Below are positions 10,581 through 22,651 of a stretch of DNA of 64,000 nucleotides, in pieces. Under the pieces are notes generated by a model that ran no database searches, was not told where the DNA came from, and saw nothing but the letters and a program-made list of their open reading frames with translations. The DNA is from Tetracentron sinense. Lineage: Eukaryota; Streptophyta; Magnoliopsida; Trochodendrales; Trochodendraceae. The DNA is taken from assembly GCA_015143295.1 (NCBI GenBank), contig CM026559.1, positions 23,450,826 to 23,514,825 of the forward strand, written 5' to 3'. The position numbers and the translations under genes are program-made. The stretch's first letter is position 1. Each line of letters opens with the position of its first letter.

Positions 10581-12129
10581 CGCTGAGCTGGTTTACGAAT
10601 TTTACCCGTTACAGTATGTATGTCTGCTCGTGAGAGTGATTGGAACATTTTTAAGGTGGTCCAGCTACAGCCTACAGGGGATGGATTATGCAGTCATGTT
10701 TGTGAATAGTCTGCGTCGTTGGGACCTCATGAGATGGCTAAAGAGGAACAAGAGAAGAAGGATGGATGGCTAAAGGCGTTCATGAGTTGTGTTGCCTCAT
10801 GGGCGCCAGTGCTACTGTTTTAACTTCACAAAATAATGAAGCATAAGGAGTGAAATATCCGGTTGCAAGATATCTATTGAAATATATAGATTTTGTGAAC
10901 CCCATCCAGAATCTTGGAAAAAGGGGGCTAGTCTTCCACCCGCGTATCTGCCTTAGACCTCCCAATTTTTATTTTTATTTCTTTTTATTATTATATTTTT
11001 ATTTTTAGGAGTGGGTGGGATGTTGAAAATGAGTATTGTTGAGAAATTGGGTGATAACACCCAACCACTTGGGCGAGTGGTGGGGTGTGGCCAGTCTGTT
11101 GAGGGAGACCTGGGGATCCAATCCCCTCAGGTATGAGTTGCTAGAACTCTAATTCCCAAGCTAACTACAAACCCTACTAACGTAGGTAAATGATATCCAC
11201 AATAACAACAAAAATTTTGGGCGATGCCTGTGCAAATTAATTTAATTATTTTAATGTCCAATCATGGGAGAGATCGCAGAAATTTTTTATTGAAGTTTTC
11301 ATCACGGTTAGGACAGAAACCGTGATACATATTTTTTGTGGGAAATATAAGATCACCGTTAATATTTAACTGTGATTATAACTATTTTCATAGATTACTG
11401 TTTAATATATAGATCACAGTTCTTAACATAAATCTAATCTAATATCATTTTAATAATATGAGTTATCAACGTAAACGTAAACATTTTGACTAACTTTTCA
11501 TATTCTAAAATATTTAAATTTAATTATTTTAACGTCCAATCATGATTTCTAAACGAACGTGATCGATGATCCGCTTTATAAATAACTACAACCAATCGAT
11601 ATTTTAGAGAACATAGTTCGACTCAATAAAAGGCTGGTCATGTATGTCGCTATAATTTTGCTCTTGAATGTGTTACAATGTAATATCAACATACTATAGT
11701 ACCTAACTGACCACCTTGAATACTCGTAGAAATTCCTAATCTTATTTTTGTAAGCTTTTGAGATGGTTCAAGTGTGTGCTGTAACATTCAAGAATCAAGT
11801 TATAGCAAAACATATGACTAGTGTTACTGTAACTTTGAGTTCTATTGGAAATAGAGGACTTGATTCAAGAGAAGAACGGTCATCTGTGTTGCTGTAATTC
11901 TTTTATTGAATGTGTCACAACAATACTCTGTAGTACCAGGCTGACCATCTCCAATACTTGTGGAAAATCCTGATGTTATTTTCATAAGATTTTGAGGTGG
12001 CTTAGACTGGTACCGTAATGTGTGCTAACATTTGGGAGCAGAATTACAGCAATGCATATGACTAGTGTGCTTGAACAACGATCACAGTTATTGAACTAAC
12101 CATGATTCTTGTCAATATCAATCACCATA
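10580..12129. other. Gene-free stretch left of the Sirevirus-like element
   Basis: No gene was recognised. It is mostly AT-rich with short inverted motifs containing 'atcacggt/accgtgat' around 11280-11420. A similar motif recurs at 31725-31880, the other flank of the copia element, so these may be parts of one older repeat split by the insertion. A possible SINE is listed separately. Confidence 0.5.
11041..11215 (+). repeat. Possible tRNA-derived SINE
   Basis: TGGGCGAGTGG at 11070-11080 fits an RNA polymerase III A box, and GGGATCCAATCCC at 11113-11125 is a weak B box at tRNA-like spacing (32 bases between). An A-rich end follows near 11200. No target-site duplication was found, so the ends are approximate. 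It could be chance. Confidence 0.35.
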
Positions 12130-13228
12130 TAAAGCCTTATTTTGGATTGATGAATTTCGAGATCAAAACAGTGTCTAGTTTGTCTCAATCTGAATTATTC
12201 AAGTTCTCGAAGCAGTGTGAAGATGAAGCCCAAAGATTCAGCAATCAAGTTTCGCTCACTCCATTTAGGAATGGTAAGGGACTTAGAGATCATCAAACCT
12301 AAGTGGAATTGACTTAGACAAAGTGCTACATACCTTAGGTGGCTAGATACAAGTTTGAGAGGTTGAAAAAAACCGTTTAGTACTAGTGAAAACCAACTAC
12401 TTGGTTCGAACCACTTGGGTTTGGTTTGAACCTGCTTGAAAAAATTATGTATGAGAAAATTTTCCAGAAGCTTTGCTTCAAGTGGTTCGAACCATTCCCC
12501 AAGTGGTTCAAGCCAACTGAGTAGTAAACTCTGTTTTAGCAACCTCTAATTATTTCTTTTGAGTTGTCTATTTTGTTTATTTAAGACATCTTTCCCTAAC
12601 TCAAATTAGGATATTTAGACAGAGAGTTGAGGCTCCAAAATTTTTTAGTTTGTCATTGGATCATCCTATTGAGCCATCTCTCATGTTCTAAGCTACAGTT
12701 GCAAGTTCAAACATATTTATCTTGTACTTGCATATGTGATTCTCACAGTTTATTAGATCCCTCAAATTTTGTGTTTAAAATGAATTCAAATCTCCTCACA
12801 CTCGATTGTTGAGTATTGGCCAGAGTCGTTGCGACGAAGATCGATCTTGCAAGATCGTTGTTTTCATTGCTTTGAGAAGGCCTTGGTCGATGTCAAGCCG
12901 AATCTGCTGTGTTAGAGATCGGACTACGGGTTCATGGATTACAAGTACAAAGAGCTTGTTGCCATGGAGCATCGTGTCTTGTTTGGGTTAAGTTCTGATT
13001 ATTTTAAGTTTAACTTTCTCTAAGTTTATTACTTCAACTGGATGAGGTCCCGTGATTTTGCCCAGAAAGATTTTCCACGTAAAAATATTGGTGATATGGG
13101 TTGTAATTTGTTTACCTATTCCGCACTTTAATTTCTTAAAATTAAAATTGATAGACAAACCTTAGGATAACTTATCCACCCCCCCCCCCCCACCCCCCTT
13201 CTAAATCTTGGTTCATATCAAAATGGTA
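12130..13228 (+). repeat. 5' LTR of the Sirevirus-like element
   Basis: About 1.1 kb, aligned by eye with 30580-31717. Both copies share the TTGGATTGAT start block, a run of GGTTCGAACC-like palindromes (12400-12520) and the end block before the PBS. Divergence between the copies is clearly higher than between the Tekay LTRs, so this insertion is older. A poly-C run (13179-13198) lies near its end. Confidence 0.8.
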
Positions 13229-13236
13229 ATTTCAAT

Positions 13237-13249
13237 TGGTATTAGAACG
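13237..13249 (+). other. PBS (initiator Met tRNA type), degenerate
   Basis: TGGTATTAGAACG follows the LTR; the intact plant copia motif is TGGTATCAGAGC. The preceding ATTTCAAT spacer is typical of Sirevirus-like elements. Confidence 0.75.
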
Positions 13250-13303
13250 GGTTCACTATTAAAGTAAACTACTGTAGTGCTATCCTTGTTAAATCTCTTT
13301 AAT

Positions 13304-13744
13304 ATGAGTTTAATGAAAGAGGGTGGTTCCATCACTCATCATCCCCTATTTGATGGGAATAATTATGCATATTAGAAAGCTCGAATGAGAGAATTCCTCA
13401 GATCATTAGATGAACGAGTTTGGATGACTGTTGAAAAGGGTTGAAATCCCCGATCAAAACAGTCGAGGAACTGACTATGGTGAAATACTCCAAAGAATGG
13501 AGTAAAGAAGAGATGGAGACCGCTGGTTAGAATACTAAAGGTTTCAAAGCCATATTCAATAACGTTACACCCAAAAATTTCAGAGAATCTCTAAGTGTTT
13601 CACATCAAAGAGGCTTGGGAGAATTTAGAAATCATCCCTGAGGGGATATCAACTGTAAAAATCTCTAAGCTCCAAATGCTTACCACTAGGTTTGAAAACC
13701 TAAGAATGGAAGACAATGAAACTTTTTATGAATTCTATATAAAT
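13304..13744 (+). pseudogene. Copia gag, N-terminal half
   Basis: From ATG 13304 the reading gives HHPLFDGNNYAY, then a stop in place of Trp (TGG to TAG), then KARMREFLRSLDERVW and STVKISKLQMLTTRFENLRM. These are hallmarks of the UBN2-type gag of Ty1/copia elements, which forms the virus-like particle. Further stops and small frame changes occur at 13440-13600. The coding sequence is cut at 13744 by the solo LTR and resumes at 26739. The duplicated TAAAT on both sides of the insert proves the original continuity. Confidence 0.85.
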
Positions 13745-14805
13745 TGTAAGCACCCAAATTTTTTACCCCTCGTTAACCATGGCTAAGAAATTTAACTATG
13801 GTTAACCTCAGTCTAATCCTATGTCAACCCTAGTCACACCCTAGGTAAACCCAAGGTCAACCTTACGTCAACCCAAGTCAAACCATAGGTCAAACCCTAG
13901 TCTAACCCTAGTTCAACCCTATGTAAACCCAAGGTCAACCCTAGGGTCAACCTCAGTCCAATAGTAGACCTAGCCGAGGACCAAGGGCCAAGCCCAAGGT
14001 CCCTAGAGCCTAGACCCGTAGACAAATAGCCCTGGGCCCATACAGGGTCCACAAACCCTAACCAAGCCATAGGAGGAGGGCCCAGCCAAAAGATTTAAAA
14101 ATTCTGTAATGTCGGTGAACTATTCATTGACATTCCTTATATGGTAAAAAAACTGTACCACATGCATGGGCATTTAAGCCTGACCAGACCCATTTTTAGA
14201 AAAAGTCAGTTATAAATGGTGGTAGGTGATCTACTGCAATTAAGTTTTTATGCATGCATGAGAATGACGGTACTAGCTTTACCGTCATTCCCAGTTTATG
14301 CAAATTCAGATTCTGCCTGCCCACCCCAGTGCTCAGGCATGCCCCTGAGTCCTCCATGCTACCTCCCACGCCTTTGGCAACCCCTATCTACCCTAGTACT
14401 AATCCCTTCCAGTTCCCAGGACCCTTTCCCTATAAAATCCAACCTCATGTTCAAGCTAAAGGATTGAAAACCTTCATCCAAAAATCTGCAAAACTTGGAA
14501 AATGCCCTTGCCTCCCAACTCTGGCGAAACCAGAAGGACCAGAAGCTTTTAGGGACTACCCTAGGTCCCTCCCAACCATGCATCACTACCGCGGCCACCA
14601 CCGCCATTCTCCGGAGTGTTCTAGTAGGGTAAGGACTTCCCCTACCCCTATTTTCTTTCTGTAAAAGCATTATGAGCCCTTGGTCCTACTCCAGGGGACT
14701 TTATTTTGTTGCAAACCTAGAAGCAGGGGTTGCCCTTACCTTCCTCTTAGGCATGGAGACCCCTCTTAGAGTAGATTCATGGTAATATGAAAGAGAGAGA
14801 GAAAG

Positions 14806-17474
14806 TGTAGAGCCCCATACTTTTTCATGCTTAATACATGACACTTTCGTTGTCATCTTGCCTTTTTAAGAGGTATGATTAATAAATAAGAAAGAATTTG
14901 GAAATTTTGAAATGTCAGAATTGTTCCTCTTCGAAGTACGAACACAACGCAAGTTGAATCGTCAAAATCGGACGAACGAGTCAAAAGATATGGCCAAAAC
15001 AGTCTGTACCTGTAGGAAATCGTAGCACAGACAACGTACTCTGATAACGTATACTGTGTGCATCCGTTGTACAACTCACCACGGGTACGTTGTACAACTC
15101 ACCACGGGCACGTTGTACAGCTCACCACGAGTTGCACTATTCACGGCACCACGAGTTGCACTATTCATGGCACCACGAGTTGCACTATTCACGGCACCAC
15201 GAGTTGACACTATTCACGGCACCACGAGTTGCACTATTCACGGCACCACGAGTTGCACTATTCACGGCACCACGAGTTGCACTATTCATGGCACCACGAG
15301 TTGGCACTATTCATGGCACCACGAGTTGACACTATTCACAGCACCACGAGTTGCACTATTCATGGCACCACGAGTTGCACTATTCACGGCACCACGAGTT
15401 GCACTACTCATGGCATCACGAGTTGCACTATTCATGGCACCACGAGTTCGCACTATTCACGGCACCACGAATTGGCACTATTCACGGCACCACGAGTTGG
15501 CACTATTCACGGCACCACGAGTTGGCACTATTCACGACACCACGAGTTGGCACTATTCACGGCACCACGAGTTGGCACTATTCACAGCACAATGTGTTCA
15601 GCACTATTCACGGTCCTCGCGTCATTGCAGAAATCCCAGTAGGGGTATTACGGTCTTTTGTCAGTTCACTCTTACCTTAAGAGTTTAACCCGAGCCTTTA
15701 GGGTATCATTCAACACTTAGAGAGTTTGAGAGAATAGAAGAAAGAGGAGAAGGCGATTCCAATTTAGGGTTTCCATTTTTGGAGAGAAATCAAAGGGTTT
15801 TGAGACCCTAGATCAACCTCAAGCCCGTTTTCTTCAAGATTTCGGTGCAAGCATTCGTGGAGCTCACGAATCAAGCTAGGGCAGCAACTCACAGCCATTT
15901 GGAAAGAGGGTTTCTTCCTCATTTCTTCAAGGTCGGTGCTTCTTACTACCCTCCTAGTTATAGTTCCTCTTTTCCCTTCCTTTCTTTTGATTTTCTTTCA
16001 TTTACACATGTGCTATGAGATGGATGAATGGTAAATGGTAAATGATGAATGGTGAATGGTGAATGATGAATGGTGAATGGTGAATGGAGATGGAATGGGC
16101 GATTGGATGCCAATGGTTGTGTGTGATGAACAAATGGAGAAGGGCATTGTTCCAATAATGAACGTACATGTATGATTTGAGTAAAACCCATCTAGAAAAG
16201 CATGTTGTAGGGTAAATCCATAATGAACACACCATGTTTGACGAAATGCCAAGGTGAATACAGTGAGCTGAAAATCTGGTAATGCATGCCTAATAAATTA
16301 TGAACATTGCTAGGGACTATGATAGTGTGGTTCCTGCTTTCCCATAATGCTATGAATATTACATTACTCAATCTTTGAGGCTATATGTGTTGTGAAATTA
16401 CCCAAATGTCATCTTTAAATTTGAATGCAAGTATGTACACGGTTCCCACGAGCACGGCATGCATGGCATGATTTATCGAGGTTTTCAAGAACATGGTTAG
16501 AGGTGGGACATATCCTACGATATGTTTTACCTCGCTTTTCACAAGAAGACAAGAACCAACATTCCACGAGGGGTCTCCCCTCACTCACAAGTGCATATCA
16601 TGAAGAAGGGTCTCCCTTCCCTCGCAAGTACATACATATCATAAAGAAGGGTCTCCCTTCCCTCGCAAGTGCATTGCATAAAGAAGGGTCTCCCTTCCCT
16701 CTCAAGGCATCTCACAAGGACAACTCACAAGGATATCTCACAAGTTACACGATCACAAGCAAGCACGCATAACATGCATGACATGACACGACATACAAGA
16801 ATCAAGCAAGATACACATGACAAGCTTTCAAGTACAAAAAGATATTTCAAGTCAAGTCAAGTGCACGATGTTTCAAGAGGATTTATCGGTTTTCTACAAA
16901 TTACAAGCATGATTATAAACTGCTTTACTTCCTTGTATGATGTGAATTGTTTCCGTTTGACATATATGAATTGCTCCTGATTATGTATTGCTATTTCTAC
17001 GCTATAATTGTTGGTTAGTATTTAGTACCCGCTGAGTATTCCATGCCCAGCCGTACTTCTTATGTCGGCAGGTTCTGAGGGGGCTGCTACCCCATTTGAT
17101 GTTTGTGCTCCTGGTCCATGGGTGGAAGAGGAGTACGCCGAGGAGCCTTTGGAGGAACCTCCCGTAGAGGGTTATCAGTAGGTGGTGATTAGATTCTGAG
17201 TGGATTAGCTGTGGGTGAGATGAGAGTTAGATTCATGTATTTTGGCGGGCATGTCCGCACTTCCTTTTGGAGACTGTTTGTATAAACTTGGATTTGCGTA
17301 TGTATATACATAGAGGTTTGGTAGTCTTCCGCTGTGCTATGTTAGAGTATGTTTCCGCTGTTTATATCCTCTATTGTATATGCTCTGTGGGTTTTGCAGG
17401 TTAGTTGTCAAGCAAGTCATGATTAGTCGTCCAAAGTTCACTCTAACTCCTAGGGTGGGACTTGGGTCGCGACA
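14806..17474 (+). repeat. 5' LTR of the Tekay element (2669 bp)
   Basis: It begins TGTAGAGCCCCA and ends GGGTCGCGACA. In order it contains a conserved block (14880-15010), a 24/25-bp tandem array (15118-15597), a GAATGGTGAATGAT-like minisatellite (16020-16090), a 41-bp repeat with AAGAAGGGTCTCCCTTCCCT (16580-16710), and a conserved GC-richer block near 17040-17180. ORFs crossing the array are not genes. Confidence 0.95.
15118..15597 (+). repeat. 24/25-bp tandem array in Tekay 5' LTR
   Basis: About 19 units of GCACCACGAGTTG(G)CACTATTCA plus CG or TG. It lies in the U3 half of the LTR. The sister array in the 3' LTR has about four fewer units. Two CGTTGTAC motifs lie just before it. Confidence 0.95.
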
Positions 17475-17478
17475 GAAG

Positions 17479-17490
17479 TGGTATCAGAGC
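17479..17490 (+). other. PBS of the Tekay element (initiator Met tRNA)
   Basis: TGGTATCAGAGC, four bases after the LTR end, matches the complement of the 3' end of plant initiator tRNA-Met, the usual primer for Tekay elements. The leader runs from here to the gag ATG at 17837 with no obvious feature. Confidence 0.95.
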
Positions 17491-17836
17491 TTAGGCTTTA
17501 GGTCTCTAGGGTCACTTAGAATCTTATACCACGGCTTGACAAGAGCATATGTCAGGAAACAAGTTAGGACGAAAGTAAGTCGGAAGAGAGTCTTGATCCA
17601 AGTGTAAGACTAAAACCTTAGTCTTAGTCGAAAATGGTTGCTTTAACCAAGTACGGGTCTTAAGTACGCTAGAACACTAAAGTATAAGTATAATGTGATG
17701 AATACTCTGATGACTTGATGTGATGTGTATTAGTATTATATAACTAATACAAATCGAATTATTGTGAAATGGCATTGAAATAAACTGTGGTTTCAAGTTA
17801 GACTCATGTGGTGCTATTGTTCTCAGGACTTTAGTC

Positions 17837-20800
17837 ATGAGACGGAACACACGGGGTCGTGGACCACATACCAGAGCTTCCTCTTCTTCACGGGATGAGG
17901 ATGAGCAGCCGGACCTCTCTCAGGTCTTAGGCTCTATTGCTGAGACACTCGCCATACTGGCGGCTCGGCAAGCTATACCATCATCGGCGGCACCTATTCC
18001 ACCGCCCGTAGCTCCAGTACATCGTACCGCTGGAGTTGAGGCATTCAGGAGATTGAGGCCTCCACCCTTCCATGGGAGTGTGGACCCTCTTGCTGCGGAG
18101 GCATGGATCCTCCAGATGGAGAAGATCTTTACGGTCCTCTCACCTACAGAGGAGGAGAGAGTAGCATGGGCAGCTTTCATGCTAGAAGGCGAAGCCCATC
18201 ATTGGTGGTTGTCCGCACTGAGGATGAGAGATTTGACCATGCAGGGTCTACCTTGGACTTGGGAGGAGTTCAAGAATACTGTTTACAAGAAGTATTTTCC
18301 GATTGGAGCACGGGAAAAGAAAGAGAGAGAATTCATCAACCTTGAGCAAGGTTTGATGTCGGTGGCACAATACGAGGCCAAGTTCTCGGAGTTGTTGAGA
18401 TTTGCGCCTCATATGGTTGCTACTGAGGCAATGAAGGTGAGAAGATTTGAGCAAGGGCTCAAGGATGTGATTATGGAGAAGGTTTCCATTTTCAGGCATA
18501 CTACCTACCCTGAGGTAGTAGACAAGGCCTTATTGGTCGAGGCCAATTCGGAGACAGTGTCCAAGAAGAGGGAGTTGGCGAGAGGCCAAGCTAGTAGTTC
18601 AGCACCTCCAGAGAGGCGGACTCGCTATCAGTATGCATGGCCAGCACCACCGATGAGGCCATCTTATGCGCCTCCAGCTCCACGGCAGTATATGCCTCAG
18701 GCACCGAGACCTCAGGCTCTTCCAGCCCCACGGCCTGTTGCACCTCAGACGATGAGGTATGCTCCACTTTCGGCCCCTCCGACTTATGCGCACGAGGTCT
18801 GCACTTCATGCGGCCGAAGGCACCCGGCAGGGGATTGCCGAAGAGCATCGGGTGGATGTTTTCATTGTGGTCGCCAGGGCCATATGATCAGGGATTGCCC
18901 CAGTCGGCATTTACCAGGCCAGTCTCAGGGGATTAGTCCACCAGCACGCCCAGCAGGATCATATCAGGCGTCATCTCAGACTACCCGGTCTACGCCTCAG
19001 TCTCGCCAGGCAAACCAGGGGCAAGTTTTTGCCTTGACAGAGGGTGATGCACTTGCTTCTGATGATGTGGTGCAAGGTACGCTGTTAGAGTTAACTTCTT
19101 TATTCGTGATTATTATGTTATGCTCTATTCTCTGTGTATGTACTTGGCATGTTATATATGTATATATACCTACATGTATACACTGTTGATGCATGGATTG
19201 ACTTAGTTAGTTAAAATTTCAGGAACCCTACTAGTCAATGAGTATTTGGCTCGAGTATTGATTGATACCGGGTCTACTCATTCATTTGTCTCGCCGAGTT
19301 TTTCAGAGGGCTTTTCTGTGGAGCCTACTCAACTAGAACCGGAGTTAGCCATTTCGAATCCTCTCGGAAAAACAGTATTGGCAGATAAAGTGTGTAGAAA
19401 TAGTGTGGTCCAAGTTGGAAGCCACGAGTTGGCGGTTGATCTCATTGTCCTTGGATTCCAAGACTTTGATGTTATATTGGGAATGGATTGGTTAGCAGCA
19501 CATCATGGGCATGTAGCTTGCTTTGAGAAAATGGTACTCTTCAAGCCAGTCGAAGGAAGACTATTCCACTTTCGCGGGTTGAGAAGTAGATCTATTGCTA
19601 GTTTTGCGGCGTTGGGCTTAGCTAATCCCGAGGCAAAGGACTCATCGACTATTCCGGTTGTGAGTGAGTTCCTGGATGTATTTCCAGAGGAGTTGCCAGG
19701 ATTGCCTCCAGACAGGGAGATTGAGTTTATGATCGAGCTTGCACCAGGCACAACTCCTGTTTTCAGAGCTCCATACAGAATGGCCCCTATTGAACTCAAG
19801 GAGTTGAAGACCCAGTTGGAAGAGTTACAAGGTCTTGGTTTCATTCGACCAAGTGTCTCTCCGTGGAGAGCCCCGGTGTTGTTTGTTAAGAAGAAAGATG
19901 GCTCGATGCGGATGTGTGTCGATTACCGGCAATTGAACAAAGTCACCATAAAGAATAGGTATCCCTTGCCTAGGATTGATGACTTGTTCGATCAGTTGAA
20001 GGGAGCGAGATTTTTCTCGAAGATAGACCTTCGATCGGGTTATCACAAGTTGAAGATTAAGGCGGAAGATGTTCCCAAAACTGCTTTCAGGACTCGGTAT
20101 GGGCACTACGAGTTCTTGGTAATGCCTTTTGGACTCACGAACGCGCCGGCAGCCTTTATGGATTTGATGAACCGGGTGTTCCGGCCACACCTTGATAGGT
20201 GCGTGATTGTATTTGTGGATGACATCTTGGTCTATTCCCAGAAACGGGAAGATCACACACGCGACCTATGCCTTGCTTTGGAAATGCTAAGAGAACACAA
20301 GCTATACGCCAAACTTAGCAAGTGTGAGTTTTGGTTGGAAGAGGTGGCATTCCTAGGCCACGTGGTTTCTGCAGAAGGTATCTCGGTGGATCCGAAGAAG
20401 ATCAAAGCAGTTATGAGTTGGGCGAGGCCCAAGAGTGTTACCGAGATACGCAGTTTTCTTGGGTTGGCAGGCTACTACAGGAGATTCGTAGAGAGTTTCT
20501 CTAGCCTTGCAGCACCGCTCACTTACCTGACAAGGAAGAATGCCAAGTTTGTATGGAGTGATAAGTGCAAGATCAGTTTCACGGAACTGAAGAAGAGGCT
20601 TACTACAGCTCCTGTCCTTACAGTGCCATCCGGACCTCTTGGGTATGAGGTGTACAGTGATGCCTCACACGTTGGACTTGGATGTGTGCTTATGCAACAC
20701 AAGAAAGTCATTGCCTATGCATCAAGGCAGTTGAAGGAGTATGAGAAGAATTATCCCACGCACGACTTGGAGCTTGCGGCGGTCGTGTTTGCACTTAATA

Positions 20801-22548
20801 TTTGGCGTCATTACCTTTATGGGGTGGAGTTCTATGTGTTCATTGATCACAAGAGTCTCAAGTATCTCTTTTCCCAAAAGGAGCTGAATCTAAGGCAACG
20901 GCGTTGGATGAAATTTTTGAAAGACTATGATTGTACCATTCAATACCACCCGGGTAAAGAAAATGTAGTGGCAGATGCTTTGAGTAGAAGACCTCAAGGG
21001 TTGTTAGCACATATGTTGGTTCAAGAATGGAAGCTACTAGAAGATTTGGCAAATCTGGACATCAGTGTGAATGACTCTGTCCGTGGTCCTACCTTGGCAA
21101 ATGTTACGGTTCGGCCGTACATTATAGATTTAATCCAAGAATATCAAGCCATGGATGCTGAATTGTTGGCTTATCGGGACAAGGAAGTTGCTAAGGGTAG
21201 TGAGGACTTCTCTCTCACTAGTCGGGGTGCTATCACATTCAAGGGAAGACTGTGCGTCCCAGCCAATGCAGATCTTCGAAGAGAAATTTTGGATGAAGCA
21301 CACCGTTCGAAGTACACAGTGCACCCAGGGGGTACAAAGATGTACCGGAACCTCAAGAGTCACTTTTGGTGGCGGAATATGAAGAGGGAGGTTGCAGAAT
21401 ATGTGGCACGGTGCTTAGTGTGCCAACAGGTGAAAGCAGAACACATGCGACCCGCCGGTCTATTGCATTCACTTCCGATTCCCGAGTGGAAATGGGAGAA
21501 CATATCCATGGATTTCATAGTTGGCTTGCCAAAGACGGCAAGAGGCTCAGATGCGATATGGGTAGTAGTGGATCGTTTGACAAAGTCCGCTCATTTCTTA
21601 CCCTACCGAACTACTTTCAACTCAAGTCAGTTGGCTGCACTATACATCAAGGAAGTAGTTAGATTGCACGGAGTGCCTGTTAGTATTGTGTCGGATCGGG
21701 ATCCAAGATTCACGTCAAGATTTTGGAAAAGTTTCCAGGAGGCTATGGGTTCCCAACTTGATTTCAGCACCGCCTTTCATCCACAAACGGATGGACAAAC
21801 CAAGAGAGTGAACCAAGTCATTGAAGACATGCTTCGGGCTTGTATGTTGGATTTCAGAGGCAGTTGGGAAGAGCACTTGCCATTGGTTGAATTTGCCTAT
21901 AATAACAGCTATCAGGCAAGTATTCAAATGGCACCATTTGAGGCCTTGTATGGGCGAAGTTGTAGGTCTCCTCTCTATTGGGATGAGGTAGGCGAAAGGA
22001 AAGTACTTGGTCCGGAGTTGATTGAGCAAACTGCAAACACAGTTAAGATCATCCGGGATCGATTGAAAGCCGCTCAAGATCGCCAGAAAAGTTATGCGGA
22101 CACACGCCGTAGGGACTTGGAATTTCAAGTAGCGGATCAAGTTTTTGTAAAAGTATCTCCTAGCAAAGGGATCATGAGATTTGGGAAGCGAGGCAAGCTC
22201 AGTCCTCGGTATGTTGGGCCTTTTGAGATTATCACACGGGTTGGTGAAGTTGCTTATCGAGTAGCTCTTCCACCTCACATGGCTGCAGTTCATAACGTCT
22301 TCCATGTGTCCATGCTTCGGAAGTATCTTGCGGATCCTTCGCATGTCATAGACTTGGAACAGTTGGAGATTCGAGAGGACCTCACCTTGATTGAAAAGCC
22401 AGTCCAGATTTTAGATCGAAGGAATCAGGTGCTTCGCAACAAGACAATCCCTTTGGTTCTTGTGCAATGGCAACACCATGCTCGGGAAGAAGCTACATGG
22501 GAGCGTGAAGCCGAAGTCAAAGCAAAGTACCCAGAATTACTTGAATGA
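17837..22548 (+). CDS. Tekay gag-pol polyprotein (1521 aa when spliced)
   Basis: Exons 17837-19076 and 19223-22548 join in frame (4566 nt). Gag core: [11 protein letters not shown] and the following block, with the zinc knuckle [14 protein letters not shown] at residues 341-354. Protease active site [44 protein letters not shown] and active site FVDD (about 20211-20223). RNase [13 protein letters not shown] and an ELAAVVFAL block. Integrase: HPGG/CLVCQQ zinc-binding motif, first Asp in SMDFIVGLP, second in VSDRDPRF (21694-21696). The position 36 codons on is AAG (Lys, 21802-21804) where the catalytic Glu belongs. The C-terminal [12 protein letters not shown]...EEATWE segment is the Tekay-type chromodomain, which targets insertion to heterochromatin. 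RT also has SGYHK where the pol fragment at 55317 keeps SGYHQ. The polyprotein is full length but probably integration-dead. Confidence 0.92.
19077..19222 (+). other. Probable intron between gag and protease
   Basis: This 146-nt stretch has GT at its start (AAG|GTACGC) and AG at its end (TTTCAG|GAACCC) and is T-rich before the AG. Its removal joins VVQ to [17 protein letters not shown] in frame, the expected Tekay gag-protease junction. Without removal the reading frame stops at 19186. The first 13 bases of the intron also encode GTLL-like residues, so a duplicated or alternative junction is possible. Splicing is inferred. Confidence 0.7.
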
Positions 22549-22638
22549 GTTTCTGTGTGAAGTCTGTATATGACTTGTAATGTTTCCTTTTGATTTGTAA
22601 TGCAAGTAGTGTCTGAATTTCGAGGACGAAATTTTTGT

Positions 22639-22651
22639 AAGGGGGGGAGGA
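22639..22651 (+). other. Polypurine tract of the Tekay element
   Basis: AAGGGGGGGAGGA lies directly before the 3' LTR. It primes plus-strand DNA synthesis in LTR elements. Confidence 0.92.

Noticed and set aside
13179-13198. Poly-C run as a structural feature
   Set aside because: A homopolymer within an old LTR; length may be a sequencing artefact.
15056-15688. Long overlapping ORFs in three frames through the Tekay LTR array (also 22904-23436)
   Set aside because: They arise from a 24/25-bp tandem repeat without stops; residue pattern is pure repetition and the LTR is non-coding.
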